From Bog-532 sp963824545 (GTDB lineage: Bacteria; Actinomycetota; Actinomycetes; Streptosporangiales; Streptosporangiaceae), in assembly GCA_963824545.1 (NCBI GenBank), contig CAWGPP010000008.1:1-64000 (forward strand): DNA of 64,000 bases, written 5' to 3'. The translations under genes and the position numbers were made by a program. Positions 1 to 8,391 of the stretch are shown here, one piece after another (position 1 is the first letter of the stretch; each line of letters opens with the position of its first letter). Below the pieces are notes generated by a model. The model was not told where the DNA came from. It did not search any database and was given only the letters and a program-made list of their open reading frames with translations.

Positions 1-289
1 TCTCATCGCCCTCGCCACCCTAATGCCACTGGTACGGCTTGGTACTTATGAAGATGTTAAGTCCCAGTAACTTGACTGTCACCCTTTTGCCGTGTGCTTG
101 TTCCGGCCGGTTCGGACGTCAGCAACATCACCGTGCAGAACCAGTGCCCGCTAGACCGGGCCGGCCACCTGGAAATCGCCTATTCCCCGATGGCGGGGCG
201 GACGGCCCGGCGTGCGGTGCGCCGCCCGGGCCGGAGCCGGTACGCTACCCCCTGACGGCCCGGCCGGACCTGCGGTCTGCCGCCGTTTC
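1..289. other. No gene seen; upstream of tRNA-Gly
   Basis: No open frame here has actinobacterial codon character or a ribosome site. The stretch probably holds the tRNA promoter, but I do not see a convincing -35/-10 pair. Confidence 0.4.
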
Positions 290-360
290 GCGGGCGTAGC
301 TCAATGGTAGAGCCCCAGCCTTCCAAGCTGGTCATGCGGGTTCGATTCCCGTCGCCCGCT
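290..360 (+). tRNA. tRNA-Gly (anticodon TCC)
   Basis: A full cloverleaf can be drawn. The acceptor stem pairs 290-296 (GCGGGCG) with 353-359 (CGCCCGC) and the discriminator is T360. The D arm is 299-313, the anticodon stem 315-319/327-331 with loop CTTCCAA giving anticodon TCC, and the T arm 336-352 carries TTCGATT. CCA is not encoded. The 3' half is the integration target for the neighbouring element; the copy at 318-362 restores the intact tRNA. Confidence 0.95.
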
Positions 361-362
361 CT
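318..362. repeat. att copy 1 (tRNA-borne attachment core)
   Basis: These 45 bases run from the anticodon stem through the tRNA 3' end and two bases beyond. The same 45 bases occur without mismatch at 8392-8436, which defines the two ends of the integrase-bearing element. Degenerate copies lie at 9182, 10327 and 13386. Confidence 0.93.
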
Positions 363-435
363 TTCGCTCCGGTGCAGGTCAGGTGGGTTGCCCTACTGGG
401 ACGGCCGCCCGTCCGAGTTGCTGAACAGGCGCGTC

Positions 436-451
436 GTGCCACATACGTGCC
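436..451. repeat. Arm-type direct repeat pair beside att 1
   Basis: GTGCC occurs at 436-440 and again at 447-451, exactly 11 bp apart, between att copy 1 and the integrase stop. An equivalent GTGCC pair with the same inner ACATAC stands before att copy 4. Likely integrase arm sites (inference). Confidence 0.6.
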
Positions 452-465
452 ACAGCGACACCGCT

Positions 466-1641
466 TCAGGCGCCTTGTTCACCGCGTTCTGGCTCATCGC
501 CTGATTCCCTCGCGGGGCCGCGGACTTCGCGCACATACGCGCCGAGAGCTTTGGCTATGGCCTGGTCCCGGTCGCGGGTGGCGTGCTGGTAGATCAGGGC
601 GGCGCGGACGCTGGAGTGCCCGAGCCGGGCCATCAGCTCCTTGAGCGTGGCACCGGTCGTGGCCGTGAGGGTGCCGCCGGTGTGCCGCAGGTCGTGAAAG
701 TGCAGCTCCGGCAGGCCGACCGAGGTTCGGGCCTTGTCCCAGGTGCGGTGAAAGTTCGAGCGGCGGAGCCGACCGCCCTTCGGCCCGACGAAGACGAACC
801 CCCGCGACCCTGGTTCGGCGAACCGTTCCAAGTGCCAGCGGATCTCCGGGGCAATCTCGGTCGGGAACGCCACGATGCGGCGGCCAGCCCGCGACTTGGG
901 TGTGTCCGGCCGCAGGCCGCCCCGGTCGAGCTGGGCGAGCGTTTCGGTGATCCGGATTTCGCACGTGTCCAGGTCGATGTTCTCCCGCCGGAGCCCCACC
1001 AGCTCACCCCAGCGCATGTCCGCGAAGGTGGCCAGCAGAATCAGCGAGCGATACCGCACTGGGACGGTATCCGCGAGCTTGAAGACGACGGGGAGCGGGA
1101 CGATGGCCCGCTCATCGGACTCCTCCTGGCCCGCTCCCGCGATCCGGCAGGGATTACGCGCGACGATGCGGTCCTCGACCGCCGTCTCGAAGATGGCGTG
1201 CAGCAGGCGGTACGCCTTGGCCACCGTCACCGGTCCGAATGGGCGCTCCGCCTTGGGGCCAGTTTCCAGGCGTTCCTTGCGCCAGCGGCGGACGGTCACC
1301 TCGTCGATGTCGGCCAGGCCGAGACCGCCGAAGGCCGGGAACAAGTGGTTGGTCAGCAGGCCGTCGTACAGCTCGGCCGTGCGCGCCTTGAGCACGCGAT
1401 CACGCATCCAGCGCCCGGCGTACTCACGGAAACTCTGCGCTCCCAGCTCCGGGGCGATCCACTCCCCCGTCGAGATCTCGGTCTCCTTGAGGCTGAGCCA
1501 GCGCGCCGCGTCGGTCTTGCGCTGGAACGTGGAGGGAGCCGGGCGGAGCTTGCCGTCAGGCCCCCGGTAGCGCGCCTGATAGCGCCCCGATGAGAGCTTG
1601 CGAATGTTGCCGAACTGCCGCCCCCGCTTGGTGTCAGCCAT
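466..1641 (-). CDS. int: Tyrosine recombinase / phage-type integrase
   Basis: This is a 391-residue site-specific recombinase that should integrate and excise the surrounding element at the tRNA-Gly 3' end. The N-terminal third carries an AP2-like arm-binding segment (GRYQARYRGPDGK) and a SAM-like core-binding domain. The catalytic domain shows the first Arg in DMRWGEL, the HFHDLRH box, and LGHSS...YQH ending in the nucleophilic Tyr, so the RHRHY set is complete. The start at 1641 is chosen because its ATG overlaps the excisionase stop as ATGA; upstream extension in the same frame is antisense to xis. The stop lies about 100 bp from the att core, the usual place for such a gene. Confidence 0.95.
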   Translation of the reverse strand: MADTKRGRQFGNIRKLSSGRYQARYRGPDGKLRPAPSTFQRKTDAARWLSLKETEISTGEWIAPELGAQSFREYAGRWMRDRVLKARTAELYDGLLTNHLFPAFGGLGLADIDEVTVRRWRKERLETGPKAERPFGPVTVAKAYRLLHAIFETAVEDRIVARNPCRIAGAGQEESDERAIVPLPVVFKLADTVPVRYRSLILLATFADMRWGELVGLRRENIDLDTCEIRITETLAQLDRGGLRPDTPKSRAGRRIVAFPTEIAPEIRWHLERFAEPGSRGFVFVGPKGGRLRRSNFHRTWDKARTSVGLPELHFHDLRHTGGTLTATTGATLKELMARLGHSSVRAALIYQHATRDRDQAIAKALGAYVREVRGPARESGDEPERGEQGA

Positions 1642-1877
1642 CAGGCGACCTTTCCTCGTCCGTAATTGCGCGATGTGATCGGCTTGACAACACCGGATGC
1701 GATGAAGTCGTCCAGCGCCGTTTCGCTGATCCGAATGTGACGGCCGACCCTGACAAACTCGATCCGACGTTCGGCGATCAGCCGCCGGACGAAGCGGACG
1801 GATGTGCTCAGGCGTTCGGCGGCGGTCTCGGCGGTCAGCAGCCGTCCGGCCGACGCCGCGCCAGGGCGCCCCGTCAT
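1641..1877 (-). CDS. xis: Excisionase (Xis), HTH_17 / MerR-like
   Basis: A 78-residue DNA-binding protein with the pattern LLTAETAAERLSTSVRFVRR followed by the wing FVRVGRHIRISETALDDFI. This is the winged-helix excisionase fold that biases the integrase toward excision. It overlaps RepSA upstream and int downstream by ATGA-type junctions, so the three genes are translationally coupled. The order rep-xis-int on one strand matches pSAM2-like elements. Confidence 0.92.
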   Translation of the reverse strand: MTGRPGAASAGRLLTAETAAERLSTSVRFVRRLIAERRIEFVRVGRHIRISETALDDFIASGVVKPITSRNYGRGKVA

Positions 1878-3481
1878 GCCGCCCTCCCGGTTGCCGAAAG
1901 ATCGGTGCCAGGCTCGCTACCTGCCCGGCGTCTGGCCTCGGCGAGTGCGGCCTGCCAGCGCTGACGGTCGGCGACGACGTGCAGGAGCCGCCGGGCGTGT
2001 TCCATGTGGTCCGGGTCGTCAGGGGTGACCGGCTCCCAGGAGTACCGGGCCGGGTCGGTGGCGGCCTGGCCGAGGGTGGCCAGGAGCCAGTTCTTCCGGT
2101 CGGCCCGGTGGCCGGCCAATGTCTTGCCGGACCATTTGCGGGACACCAGGACGCGGCGGCCCGCGTAGCCGAGGTACTCACGGCGATGGGCTTTGCCTTT
2201 GCACGCGCCGGGGTGCACGCCAGGCCGGGGGTTCTTGGGCTGGATGCCGTAGCGGAGCCAGTTGGCGCACCGCGGCGAGCACGGCTCGAAGCGCAGCGCC
2301 TCGGCCAACCTCTCTACGTGCACGCGCTGGGCGTCGGTCTGCGCCTGGTGGCAGTCGGCGACGTGCTTCGTCAGGTACTTGGTGAGGTAGCCGATGCAGC
2401 GGGCCGCGTCCTTGGACCCGGCCAGCACGCCCTGAGCGTCGAACCGTTCCCCGAACCGGGCCACATGCAACGGCTCGTCCTGATCGCCAATGGCATCCAG
2501 CGCGTCACCCCACGTCGGCAGGACTTCGCCGGTAGCCGGGTCGAGGTAGGTGCCGGTCTGCTCATCCCACACCGGCAATGCGCCGTCCTCGAAGCGGACG
2601 ACGGAGGTGTCCGGCCACCACACCTGGTGATAGGTCGCGGCCAGCACCCGGCGCAGCTCCGTACGGGAGACCGTGCCCCGCATGGCCAGGTGAATGTGCG
2701 GTGCCAGCCGACGTTGCGGCTCGACCGCCGCGAAGTACTGCACGTCATAGCCGAGGAACCGGCGCAGGTTCTGAATGAACCGATCGAATAGCGCCGCGAA
2801 GTGCAGGGCATCCCGCGCCGCCCGCTGGTAGTCATAGTCGGCCGGGTCGGCCGGGGTGCCGTCCTCGCGCACCCGGCCATAGCTGGGGCAGGTGAGGGTG
2901 ACGAACAGGGAGGGCCGGAACCGCTTGCCGTCCGCTGTCTCGTATACCTTGCCGACCGTCCGCGCCGCGACCTTGCGGTGAGGCAGAGGGGCCATGTCCT
3001 GACGGCGGCGTGTGGTGCGATGCCGCCGGATGGGCCGGGCCGGGAGCACGTTCCCGCGCATCCCCGCGCCGTTGATCTCCTGGTCCAGCTCGGCGTTCAG
3101 CGCGTCCAGGTCCTCGGTGTCCTCGCTGTCCTTCTCGGCCTGGTCGTGCATGGCCTGTGCCTCGGCCCGCTTCTCCACCCACCACTTCTGGTCCTCGGTA
3201 GCCGGGTCCGGGTTGATGACGGGTTCGGTCTCTAGGTGCCAGCCCTCCCGGCACTGCGCGGCCCGGAGCGTCTTGGATCGCTGGGCACAGGCTGGGCAGA
3301 CGGTGGCGAGGGTGTGCCCGCAGGGCACGAGCACCTGGTCCACGGTCCCGGTGTCGAGGTTGGTACGCCGGAGCTGCACCGGCCGGATGCACGCGCCATG
3401 CTCGATGGCCAGATCCTTGACGACATCGCGGGCGAGCGGCATGGCCAGCCGTTCGGCCCGGGTACGTCGCGTCACGTCCAA
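1874..3481 (-). CDS. repSA: RepSA-type rolling-circle replication initiator
   Basis: A 535-residue initiator of the pSAM2 RepSA family, which nicks the element's double-strand origin and lets the excised circle replicate by rolling circle. Around residues 50-70 it shows a Cys-rich segment (CGHTL...CPACAQR). The HUH-type metal motif is PHIHLAMRG, followed by a helix with KYLTKH around residue 370, a likely site of the catalytic Tyr. I place the start at the TTG at 3481 because GGAG sits 7 bases upstream; GTG two codons in is the alternative. The stop overlaps the xis start. Confidence 0.93.
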   Translation of the reverse strand: MDVTRRTRAERLAMPLARDVVKDLAIEHGACIRPVQLRRTNLDTGTVDQVLVPCGHTLATVCPACAQRSKTLRAAQCREGWHLETEPVINPDPATEDQKWWVEKRAEAQAMHDQAEKDSEDTEDLDALNAELDQEINGAGMRGNVLPARPIRRHRTTRRRQDMAPLPHRKVAARTVGKVYETADGKRFRPSLFVTLTCPSYGRVREDGTPADPADYDYQRAARDALHFAALFDRFIQNLRRFLGYDVQYFAAVEPQRRLAPHIHLAMRGTVSRTELRRVLAATYHQVWWPDTSVVRFEDGALPVWDEQTGTYLDPATGEVLPTWGDALDAIGDQDEPLHVARFGERFDAQGVLAGSKDAARCIGYLTKYLTKHVADCHQAQTDAQRVHVERLAEALRFEPCSPRCANWLRYGIQPKNPRPGVHPGACKGKAHRREYLGYAGRRVLVSRKWSGKTLAGHRADRKNWLLATLGQAATDPARYSWEPVTPDDPDHMEHARRLLHVVADRQRWQAALAEARRRAGSEPGTDLSATGRAA

Positions 3482-3711
3482 CTCAATTCTCCTTCGACAG
3501 GAATGAATGGAGCAGCGCGAAGGTCACCCAATGGCTCAGTACGCAGCGATGGCAGATGCCCGGCGGGTGATAGCCGGGAAGCAGAACCAGGCAAGTCGCG
3601 GCACAAACGAGCACCGGTGGCCTGATGAGATCGCCTCGGCTAGTTCCAGCTCCCGGCCGGGCCGTTCGAGCTGCCAGCGCTGAGGCGACGATGACGAGGT
3701 GCGGGGAGAGA

Positions 3712-4224
3712 TCAGCCCTCTCCGTGGCCCGAGGGCTGAGGGTTGCTGTGGGCGGTATCGGTGGCGGCCTTGAGCCGCCAATGGCAACGGACCACTTTGC
3801 CGCCGCCATTGTTGGGCTGCCAGGTAAGGCGGTCGCACAACGCGTCCACCAGCGCGAGGCCCCGGCCCGCCTCGGCGAGTTGCATGATCCGCCAGTCAAC
3901 GGCGTCGGTGTCGATTAAGGCGAACGGCAGCACCCCCAACTCGGCGATCCTGTGGCGGCGCGGCAGCCGTGAGTCCTGATCCCGGACTTCGACAGTCAGA
4001 GAGCTACCGGGCACCCAGGAGACGAACAGCTCGGCGGTCGCTGACTTGGCGGCATGCTCGTAGACGTTGGCCACCAGCTCGGAAACGCAGCTCACCACGT
4101 CATCGGCCAGGCCACCGAGCCGCCACCCTTCCAGCAGCGACCCGACGACATGCCGCGCACGCCGGGCGGCCCGTGGCTCGATCACCAGCCGGTACTGGAG
4201 CAACTCCCCACCGCTGTCCCTCAC
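3712..4224 (-). CDS. ATP-binding anti-sigma-factor-like regulator (HATPase_c_2)
   Basis: A 170-residue GHKL ATPase of the RsbW/SpoIIAB-like group. The N box is read in ELVANVYEHA, the G1 region in EVRDQDSRLP and the G2 region in GRGLALVDALCDRLTW. Such proteins bind a sigma factor or anti-anti-sigma partner and are frequent in actinomycetes, including on AICEs. It is the first gene of the leftward group (230 bp before repSA) and is divergent from the HTH/TPR regulator across the iteron array. The GTG start at 4224 has GGGAGG about 10 bases upstream. Its partner is unknown. Confidence 0.85.
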   Translation of the reverse strand: MRDSGGELLQYRLVIEPRAARRARHVVGSLLEGWRLGGLADDVVSCVSELVANVYEHAAKSATAELFVSWVPGSSLTVEVRDQDSRLPRRHRIAELGVLPFALIDTDAVDWRIMQLAEAGRGLALVDALCDRLTWQPNNGGGKVVRCHWRLKAATDTAHSNPQPSGHGEG

Positions 4225-4271
4225 AAGAACGGTCGCCTCCCTGCCGTCACACCACAGGATGCCAAGCAGAA

Positions 4272-4362
4272 TCGGACTCAGATAGGACTTATATAGGACG
4301 TTATTAGGTCTCCTCTAGGACGTATCCGTCTGATAGAGGTACGTTCGTCCTCGTAGAGTCCT
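4272..4362. promoter_or_regulatory. 11-bp-phased iteron/operator array
   Basis: Five consecutive 11-mers start at 4272, 4283, 4294, 4305 and 4316, each opening with TCGGAC, TAGGAC, TAGGAC, TAGGTC and TAGGAC. Two inverted copies of the same core (GTCCT) follow at 4347 and 4358, again 11 bp apart. The array lies between the divergent ATPase and HTH/TPR genes, so it is either their shared operator or a replication origin for RepSA. The even helical spacing implies binding on one face of the DNA. Confidence 0.75.
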
Positions 4363-4400
4363 GCGACACCGCATCAGGGCGCAAGACGCGCGGAGATCCT

Positions 4401-5675
4401 TTGACTCAGCCCATCGGCAACGTCCGGCTAAAGGCCGCCCGTCAGCACGCCGGGTACGCATCGCAGCAGGCACTTGCTGACGCCCTCACCCGCGCAGCGC
4501 CGCAGCTCGGCCTCGGGCACCTGGAGATCAGCGACCGGCAGATACGGCGATGGGAATCCGCCACTCCCCCATGGCCGCGAGCCGACCATCAGCGGCTCCT
4601 GGTCCACGTCCTCCAGCTCCCGATCGAAGAACTCGGCTTCACCCCGCCGTGGGACGTGTCCGTAGCTGGCCCCGACGCCGCAGCCGCCGCCCTGACCCCG
4701 ATGCCCAGGAACAACACCCGGACCCCTCTGCCGCTGGCCAAGGCCCGGGGCGTCATCCAGCCATCGACCGTCGCCGGTGACTACGCGGCAATCTCCGTCT
4801 CCTACCGGCGCCTCTACGCCAGCGTGCTACCTACCCACCTGCACCCGCCGGTCATCGAGCACACCCGCCTCGGCGCCCACCTGCTCGGCGAAACCGAAGG
4901 CGTGGGCCACACCATCGTCGCCACCGCCCTGGCCGAGGCCCTACTGCTGGCCGGGCGCATCGAGTTCTTCGACCTGCGCCAGCCCGACGACGCCGACGCC
5001 ACGTTCGTCCGTGCCCTGCAAGCAGCCGGTGAAGCCGACGACGCCCTGCTGGGTTCGGCGATCCTGGCGCACGCGGCGTTCGTCCCCGGATGGTCCGGAC
5101 GCGGCGACGAATATGCCGACCGGATGCGCGCCGCCCGCACCTACGCCCGCCGCGCTCCCGCCTCAGCGGAATTCCTGGCCTGGCTAGATGCCGTCGAGGC
5201 CGAGTGCGCGACGATCAGCGGCCACTCCCGCGAGGCATTGCGCCTCATCGAGCACGCCGAATCGGTCCTCGCAGCGGGCGGGGACCATGCCTCCCCGGAC
5301 TGGTTCACCTGGTTCTCCCCCGTGCGCCTGGCGGCGTTCAAGGGCAACACCCAGCTCAAGGCCGGGCACCTCCCCCAGGCCCACGAGGCCCTGACCGCCG
5401 CGCTCACCAACGCGACCCCCGCCGACGACAAGCAGCGCACCGTCATCCTCGGCGACTTGGCGACCGTCGCAGCCGCCCAGCACAACCCCGAGGCCGCCTG
5501 CGGCTACGCCGAGCAGGCCCTCCAGCAGCTCGCCGTCACCTGGTACGCCACCGGCATGCACCGAATCCTCGACGTCCGCAAAGCCCTCCAGCAATGGGCC
5601 GAACAAGACTGCGTCCAAGCCCTCGATGACCAGCTCTACGGCTGGCAAACCACCCTCAGCACCCTGCAGCGTTAA
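4401..5675 (+). CDS. Xre-family HTH regulator with TPR domain
   Basis: A 424-residue protein. The N-terminal 75 residues form a Cro/C1-type helix-turn-helix (QQALADALTRAAP, ISDRQIRRWE). The rest is alpha-helical repeats of TPR type (ALAEALLLAGRIEFFDL, AHEALTAALTNATPADDKQR). This architecture is common in actinomycete regulators that sense a small molecule or peptide and often sits next to integrative-element genes. The TTG start at 4401 is supported by GGAG just upstream. It reads away from the iteron array, so autoregulation through that array is likely. Its 3' end overlaps the convergent HAD gene by 20 bp. Confidence 0.85.
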   Translation: MTQPIGNVRLKAARQHAGYASQQALADALTRAAPQLGLGHLEISDRQIRRWESATPPWPRADHQRLLVHVLQLPIEELGFTPPWDVSVAGPDAAAAALTPMPRNNTRTPLPLAKARGVIQPSTVAGDYAAISVSYRRLYASVLPTHLHPPVIEHTRLGAHLLGETEGVGHTIVATALAEALLLAGRIEFFDLRQPDDADATFVRALQAAGEADDALLGSAILAHAAFVPGWSGRGDEYADRMRAARTYARRAPASAEFLAWLDAVEAECATISGHSREALRLIEHAESVLAAGGDHASPDWFTWFSPVRLAAFKGNTQLKAGHLPQAHEALTAALTNATPADDKQRTVILGDLATVAAAQHNPEAACGYAEQALQQLAVTWYATGMHRILDVRKALQQWAEQDCVQALDDQLYGWQTTLSTLQR

Positions 5676-6315
5676 ACGCCGCGATCCGGCCCGGCAGCTC
5701 AGCCAGCGAATCAATCCGCATCGTCGGAACCCCGTCCGCCTCCGGGTCGTCCTGCTGGATGATCCCCCACGGCCCCCGCCGGATCAGCGCCGTCCGCAGC
5801 CCAAGACTGGCCGCGGGCCGAATGTCGTTATCCAGCCGATCACCCACGTACAAGATCTCCTCCGGGCCGCCCGGGGTCACTTCGAGCATCTGCCGGAAGA
5901 ATCCCGGGTCCGGCTTGGACACGCCCCAGTCGTCCGACGTAGCAATCATGTCCGCTGGCAGGCCCAGTGCCCGCAGGATGCCCCCCGCCCGGACCGTCTG
6001 GTTCCCCGCGATACCGACCCACAAGCCATCGGCCCGGAGCTGGGCCAGCGCGGGCCGCACGTCCGGGTACAGGTCGTCCTCGCCAAACCGCTCGGGCTTA
6101 CCTGCGTCGGCCCGCTGCCGCCGCGCCTTCTCCAGATCAAACCCGGGTTGGAACACCTGGAATGTCTCTCGGTAATCCAGGCCTTTCGCGATCACTGCAC
6201 CGAACACCGCCGAGAACGTATGACGCGGCACACCCAGCCAGTCAGCCCAAGTCCCGTACTCCCGGACCTCACTGACCAGGCACTCGCCAACATCGAATAC
6301 CACCGCGCCGATCAC
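5656..6315 (-). CDS. HAD-superfamily hydrolase
   Basis: A 219-residue HAD phosphatase/dehalogenase-like enzyme. Motif I is VVFDVGECL with D8 as nucleophile and Gly rather than Asp at +2, as in the DxGGVL subgroup. Motif II is read in VGIAGNQT, motif III in the SKPDPGFF lysine, and motif IV in YVGDRLDNDI. The substrate cannot be told. It converges on the HTH/TPR regulator and its cargo status on the element makes a role in core metabolism unlikely. A HAD protein of related type also sits at the far end of the window. Confidence 0.87.
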   Translation of the reverse strand: MIGAVVFDVGECLVSEVREYGTWADWLGVPRHTFSAVFGAVIAKGLDYRETFQVFQPGFDLEKARRQRADAGKPERFGEDDLYPDVRPALAQLRADGLWVGIAGNQTVRAGGILRALGLPADMIATSDDWGVSKPDPGFFRQMLEVTPGGPEEILYVGDRLDNDIRPAASLGLRTALIRRGPWGIIQQDDPEADGVPTMRIDSLAELPGRIAAFNAAGC

Positions 6316-6618
6316 ACGAACAACCCTATGGCAGTGCCCGCTGCGACCGGCACCTGACGAACGTCAACACATCTGGCGATCAAAAAACCCGCGTTGCGGT
6401 GCGTCGTGACCAAGGCTCAGCGTTGAGCAATGGCGGAGCAGATGAGATCCTCGCCGAAACGATTGAAAAGGCCCATCTGGAGAGCGGCCAGCGGTCTAAG
6501 CCCAATAGGTTGCAACAAAGAAACCCTCTTCCGGCCGACCGGGCCAACCGAGGCCATGGCTGGACTGACCGCAGACGCCATGTATCAAGACAGCACATCA
6601 AGTATGGCCGAAACGTGA
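6316..6618. other. No intact gene; lower-GC spacer
   Basis: Base composition drops relative to neighbours and the short frames here lack ribosome sites and actinobacterial codon bias. It is probably decayed DNA belonging with the TIR relic that follows. Confidence 0.4.
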
Positions 6619-6852
6619 CTAGTTACTCCTTGGGGCCATGCGAATCTGGGGGTTGCTCAAGGCTCTGCTGCCGCTTCTTCTGCTCTGACTTCAGGGCTCC
6701 TGCACAAGCCGACTCTAATTCCGGTGCTGCACGGCGTCTCATTCGACGATGTCAAAGAATACAGCGGAATCTTGCCTGACCTTGCAGGCTTTTCCACCGC
6801 CCACGATTCGGTCGAGGTTATTGCCCAAAAGATTGCCGCTACAGTTCTTTAA
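6619..6852 (+). pseudogene. C-terminal relic of a TIR-domain protein
   Basis: In one frame, open from just after a TGA at 6616 to TAA at 6850-6852, the translation ends with a segment typical of the last third of a TIR domain: LLHKPTLIPVLHGVSFDDV, then YSGILPDLAGFSTAHDSVE and a final helix with IAQKIAATVL. There is no start codon in place and the upstream NAD-binding half of the domain is not found in any frame. TIR proteins of this sort are common in bacterial defence systems, which fits the nuclease pair next door. Confidence 0.6.
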
Positions 6853-6871
6853 CGCCTACGCGGACGTATTG

Positions 6872-7498
6872 TTATGCGGCTTCCAGCAGTTGAGTTAGCG
6901 CCGCAGTGAGCTTTTGATCATCGCGTCGAGTGTTCCAGTTCACAGTGGCCAGGCCCAGGTCTGCTAGTTCTCTAGCAACTTGAGCATGCGGCCCGGACTG
7001 AAGAACGAGCAGGCCGCCCACGAAAGTATCAGGGTTATTAGCGCGCACCTGATGCAGGAACGAAGCTAGCTGATTTACGGTCGCAGATGTCTGCGCGGCC
7101 GTCTTGACTTCCACTACAACGAGATGATTCCCGAACCTAACGATCGCATCAGGTCCCTGACCGCCCAGTCGCGGCTCGGTTTCGACCTCTGCGGGTTTCG
7201 CAAGACGTCGGACGGCCCTGTTGAGAGCTTCCTCAACTGCCTTTTCGAATTGGTATTCGTCTACCCAAGAGCCAGGAGCTTCGAGCTCGTAGCCCTCACC
7301 AATCTGTAGAAGATCTGTGGTCGGTAGCGTTACGGTGCGTGCCTCTGGCTCGTCGTCGGCGCCAGGTACATCGACCAAGACGACGGCCCGGGTACCTGCC
7401 CCTATCTCGTAAGTTCGTAGTACCACGCCTTCGAGGACGTCAAGTCCCCACGGCACCCCGACCCGGTCACCGACAGTTGGGGTCTGACGAGACGGCAT
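6872..7498 (-). CDS. PD-(D/E)XK-type restriction-endonuclease-like protein
   Basis: A putative DNA (or RNA) nuclease of about 208 residues. Numbering from the GTG at 7513, the core reads P121-D122 then E135-V-K137 in LVVVEVKT, preceded by the helix FEKAVEEALNRAV with its conserved Glu. This order is diagnostic of the Mrr/restriction-like fold. A small beta-rich N-terminal segment (GDRVGV...VVLVDVPG) may bind nucleic acid or its partner. I prefer the ATG at 7498 because GAGGAG lies 4-5 bases upstream. That start follows the HEPN gene stop by 9 bases, so the two are an operon. Confidence 0.75.
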   Translation of the reverse strand: MPSRQTPTVGDRVGVPWGLDVLEGVVLRTYEIGAGTRAVVLVDVPGADDEPEARTVTLPTTDLLQIGEGYELEAPGSWVDEYQFEKAVEEALNRAVRRLAKPAEVETEPRLGGQGPDAIVRFGNHLVVVEVKTAAQTSATVNQLASFLHQVRANNPDTFVGGLLVLQSGPHAQVARELADLGLATVNWNTRRDDQKLTAALTQLLEAA

Positions 7499-7506
7499 GT
7501 CGCTCC

Positions 7507-8157
7507 TCACCACGGGCGGCCGTACCCGAGCAGTTGGTCAAGGTAGGCACTCACTACATCATCCATCGTTGCAGCCAGTCGGTCGAGGTCAGCCCGCCAG
7601 GTACGCACCGCTGCGAGCGTCACAGGATGCCCTTGGACCCGCAGTCGATCGAGCTGCGGTTGATCCACATGCGCTATGGCATTCCGCGCAGTGTTCAATC
7701 TTGCCAGGCTGGCGTTCCAGGCCGGGGCTCGCGGGTCCGCCCGCTCCAGCGCTGGCCACAGTGTCAGTCCAAGCAGTGCAAAGTCGGAACCTAGCGAGCT
7801 GGGCTGGGCGTTGCCCCGGTCGAGCTGCCGATTTGCCGTCATTCTTGCTCGCAGAGTGTCAGCAAGTTGGGTATTACCGCCTGCGAGAGTGTCCACGAAA
7901 TGGTCAACTGCGAGGTCGTGCAGGTGTCGGGCGAATCCCTGAAACTCTCCAGCAAGCCGCAGAGTGAGCGCCCAGTTAAGTTCGCGCGTCCGCCACCGGC
8001 GACCAGGCCCAGCGCCGCCGACTGTCTGATGCGCAGCAAGCAGCTCATCAAGACGCCGCTGTCGGTCAGCGCGCCAACTCGCCAGAGCCGTGGACGACAC
8101 GCTGACGTACCCTATCGGCTTGGCTGAGTGGACAGGTAGCACGTCACGCAAGCGCAT
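7507..8157 (-). CDS. HEPN-like protein, probable partner of the nuclease
   Basis: A 216-residue, almost wholly helical protein. It holds ARNAIAH at residues 157-163, which matches the R-x4-6-H signature of HEPN RNases (R158, H163), inside a helix pair (NASLARLNTARNAIAHV). HEPN proteins cut RNA in many toxin-antitoxin and abortive-infection systems. It is followed directly by the PD-(D/E)XK protein, sits at the att-proximal cargo end of the element, and is preceded by a ribosome site (AGGA about 9 bases from ATG). I do not recognise the exact family; the HEPN call rests on the motif and helical content. Confidence 0.6.
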   Translation of the reverse strand: MRLRDVLPVHSAKPIGYVSVSSTALASWRADRQRRLDELLAAHQTVGGAGPGRRWRTRELNWALTLRLAGEFQGFARHLHDLAVDHFVDTLAGGNTQLADTLRARMTANRQLDRGNAQPSSLGSDFALLGLTLWPALERADPRAPAWNASLARLNTARNAIAHVDQPQLDRLRVQGHPVTLAAVRTWRADLDRLAATMDDVVSAYLDQLLGYGRPW

Positions 8158-8287
8158 CTGTCACGTCCTGCTGGCCAGGTCGGCTTGCCTCTGGACCACT
8201 CACGGCGCCATCGAGTTCCGTACCGGCCGCGCCGACGCAGACGCCGGCCGTCAAGCCGGGCTGGACGTATCGAGCGCACGCCCCGCG

Positions 8288-8309
8288 CGGGCCATTAACG
8301 GGCCATTAA
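8288..8309. repeat. Arm-type direct repeat pair beside att 2
   Basis: CGGGCCATTAA occurs twice in perfect tandem (8288-8298, 8299-8309), followed at 8314-8330 by two GGTCAAT-like repeats. It lies about 83 bp inside the right end of the element, where integrase arm sites are expected. Confidence 0.65.
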
Positions 8310-8391
8310 CCCCGGTCAATAGGGGTCAATTAGGGCTATCACGGGACGCCGCACTTGCCAGGTCAGTGGCCTCAACAGGCGGGATCGTTAC

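Noticed and set aside
1641..2181. Longer integrase start at 2181
   Set aside because: The extra 180 residues are antisense-like low-complexity Arg/Pro sequence over xis and repSA; the ATGA overlap at 1641 is far better.
3483..3712. Small minus-strand frame ending HPPGICHRCVLSHW just before repSA
   Set aside because: It carries the RepSA ribosome site in its last codons and might be coupled to it, but no start codon has a suitable ribosome site and I know no family for it.
6430..6618. Plus-strand frame before the TIR relic as its N-terminal half
   Set aside because: Its translation has no TIR-like strand or catalytic Glu pattern, and it is in another frame.
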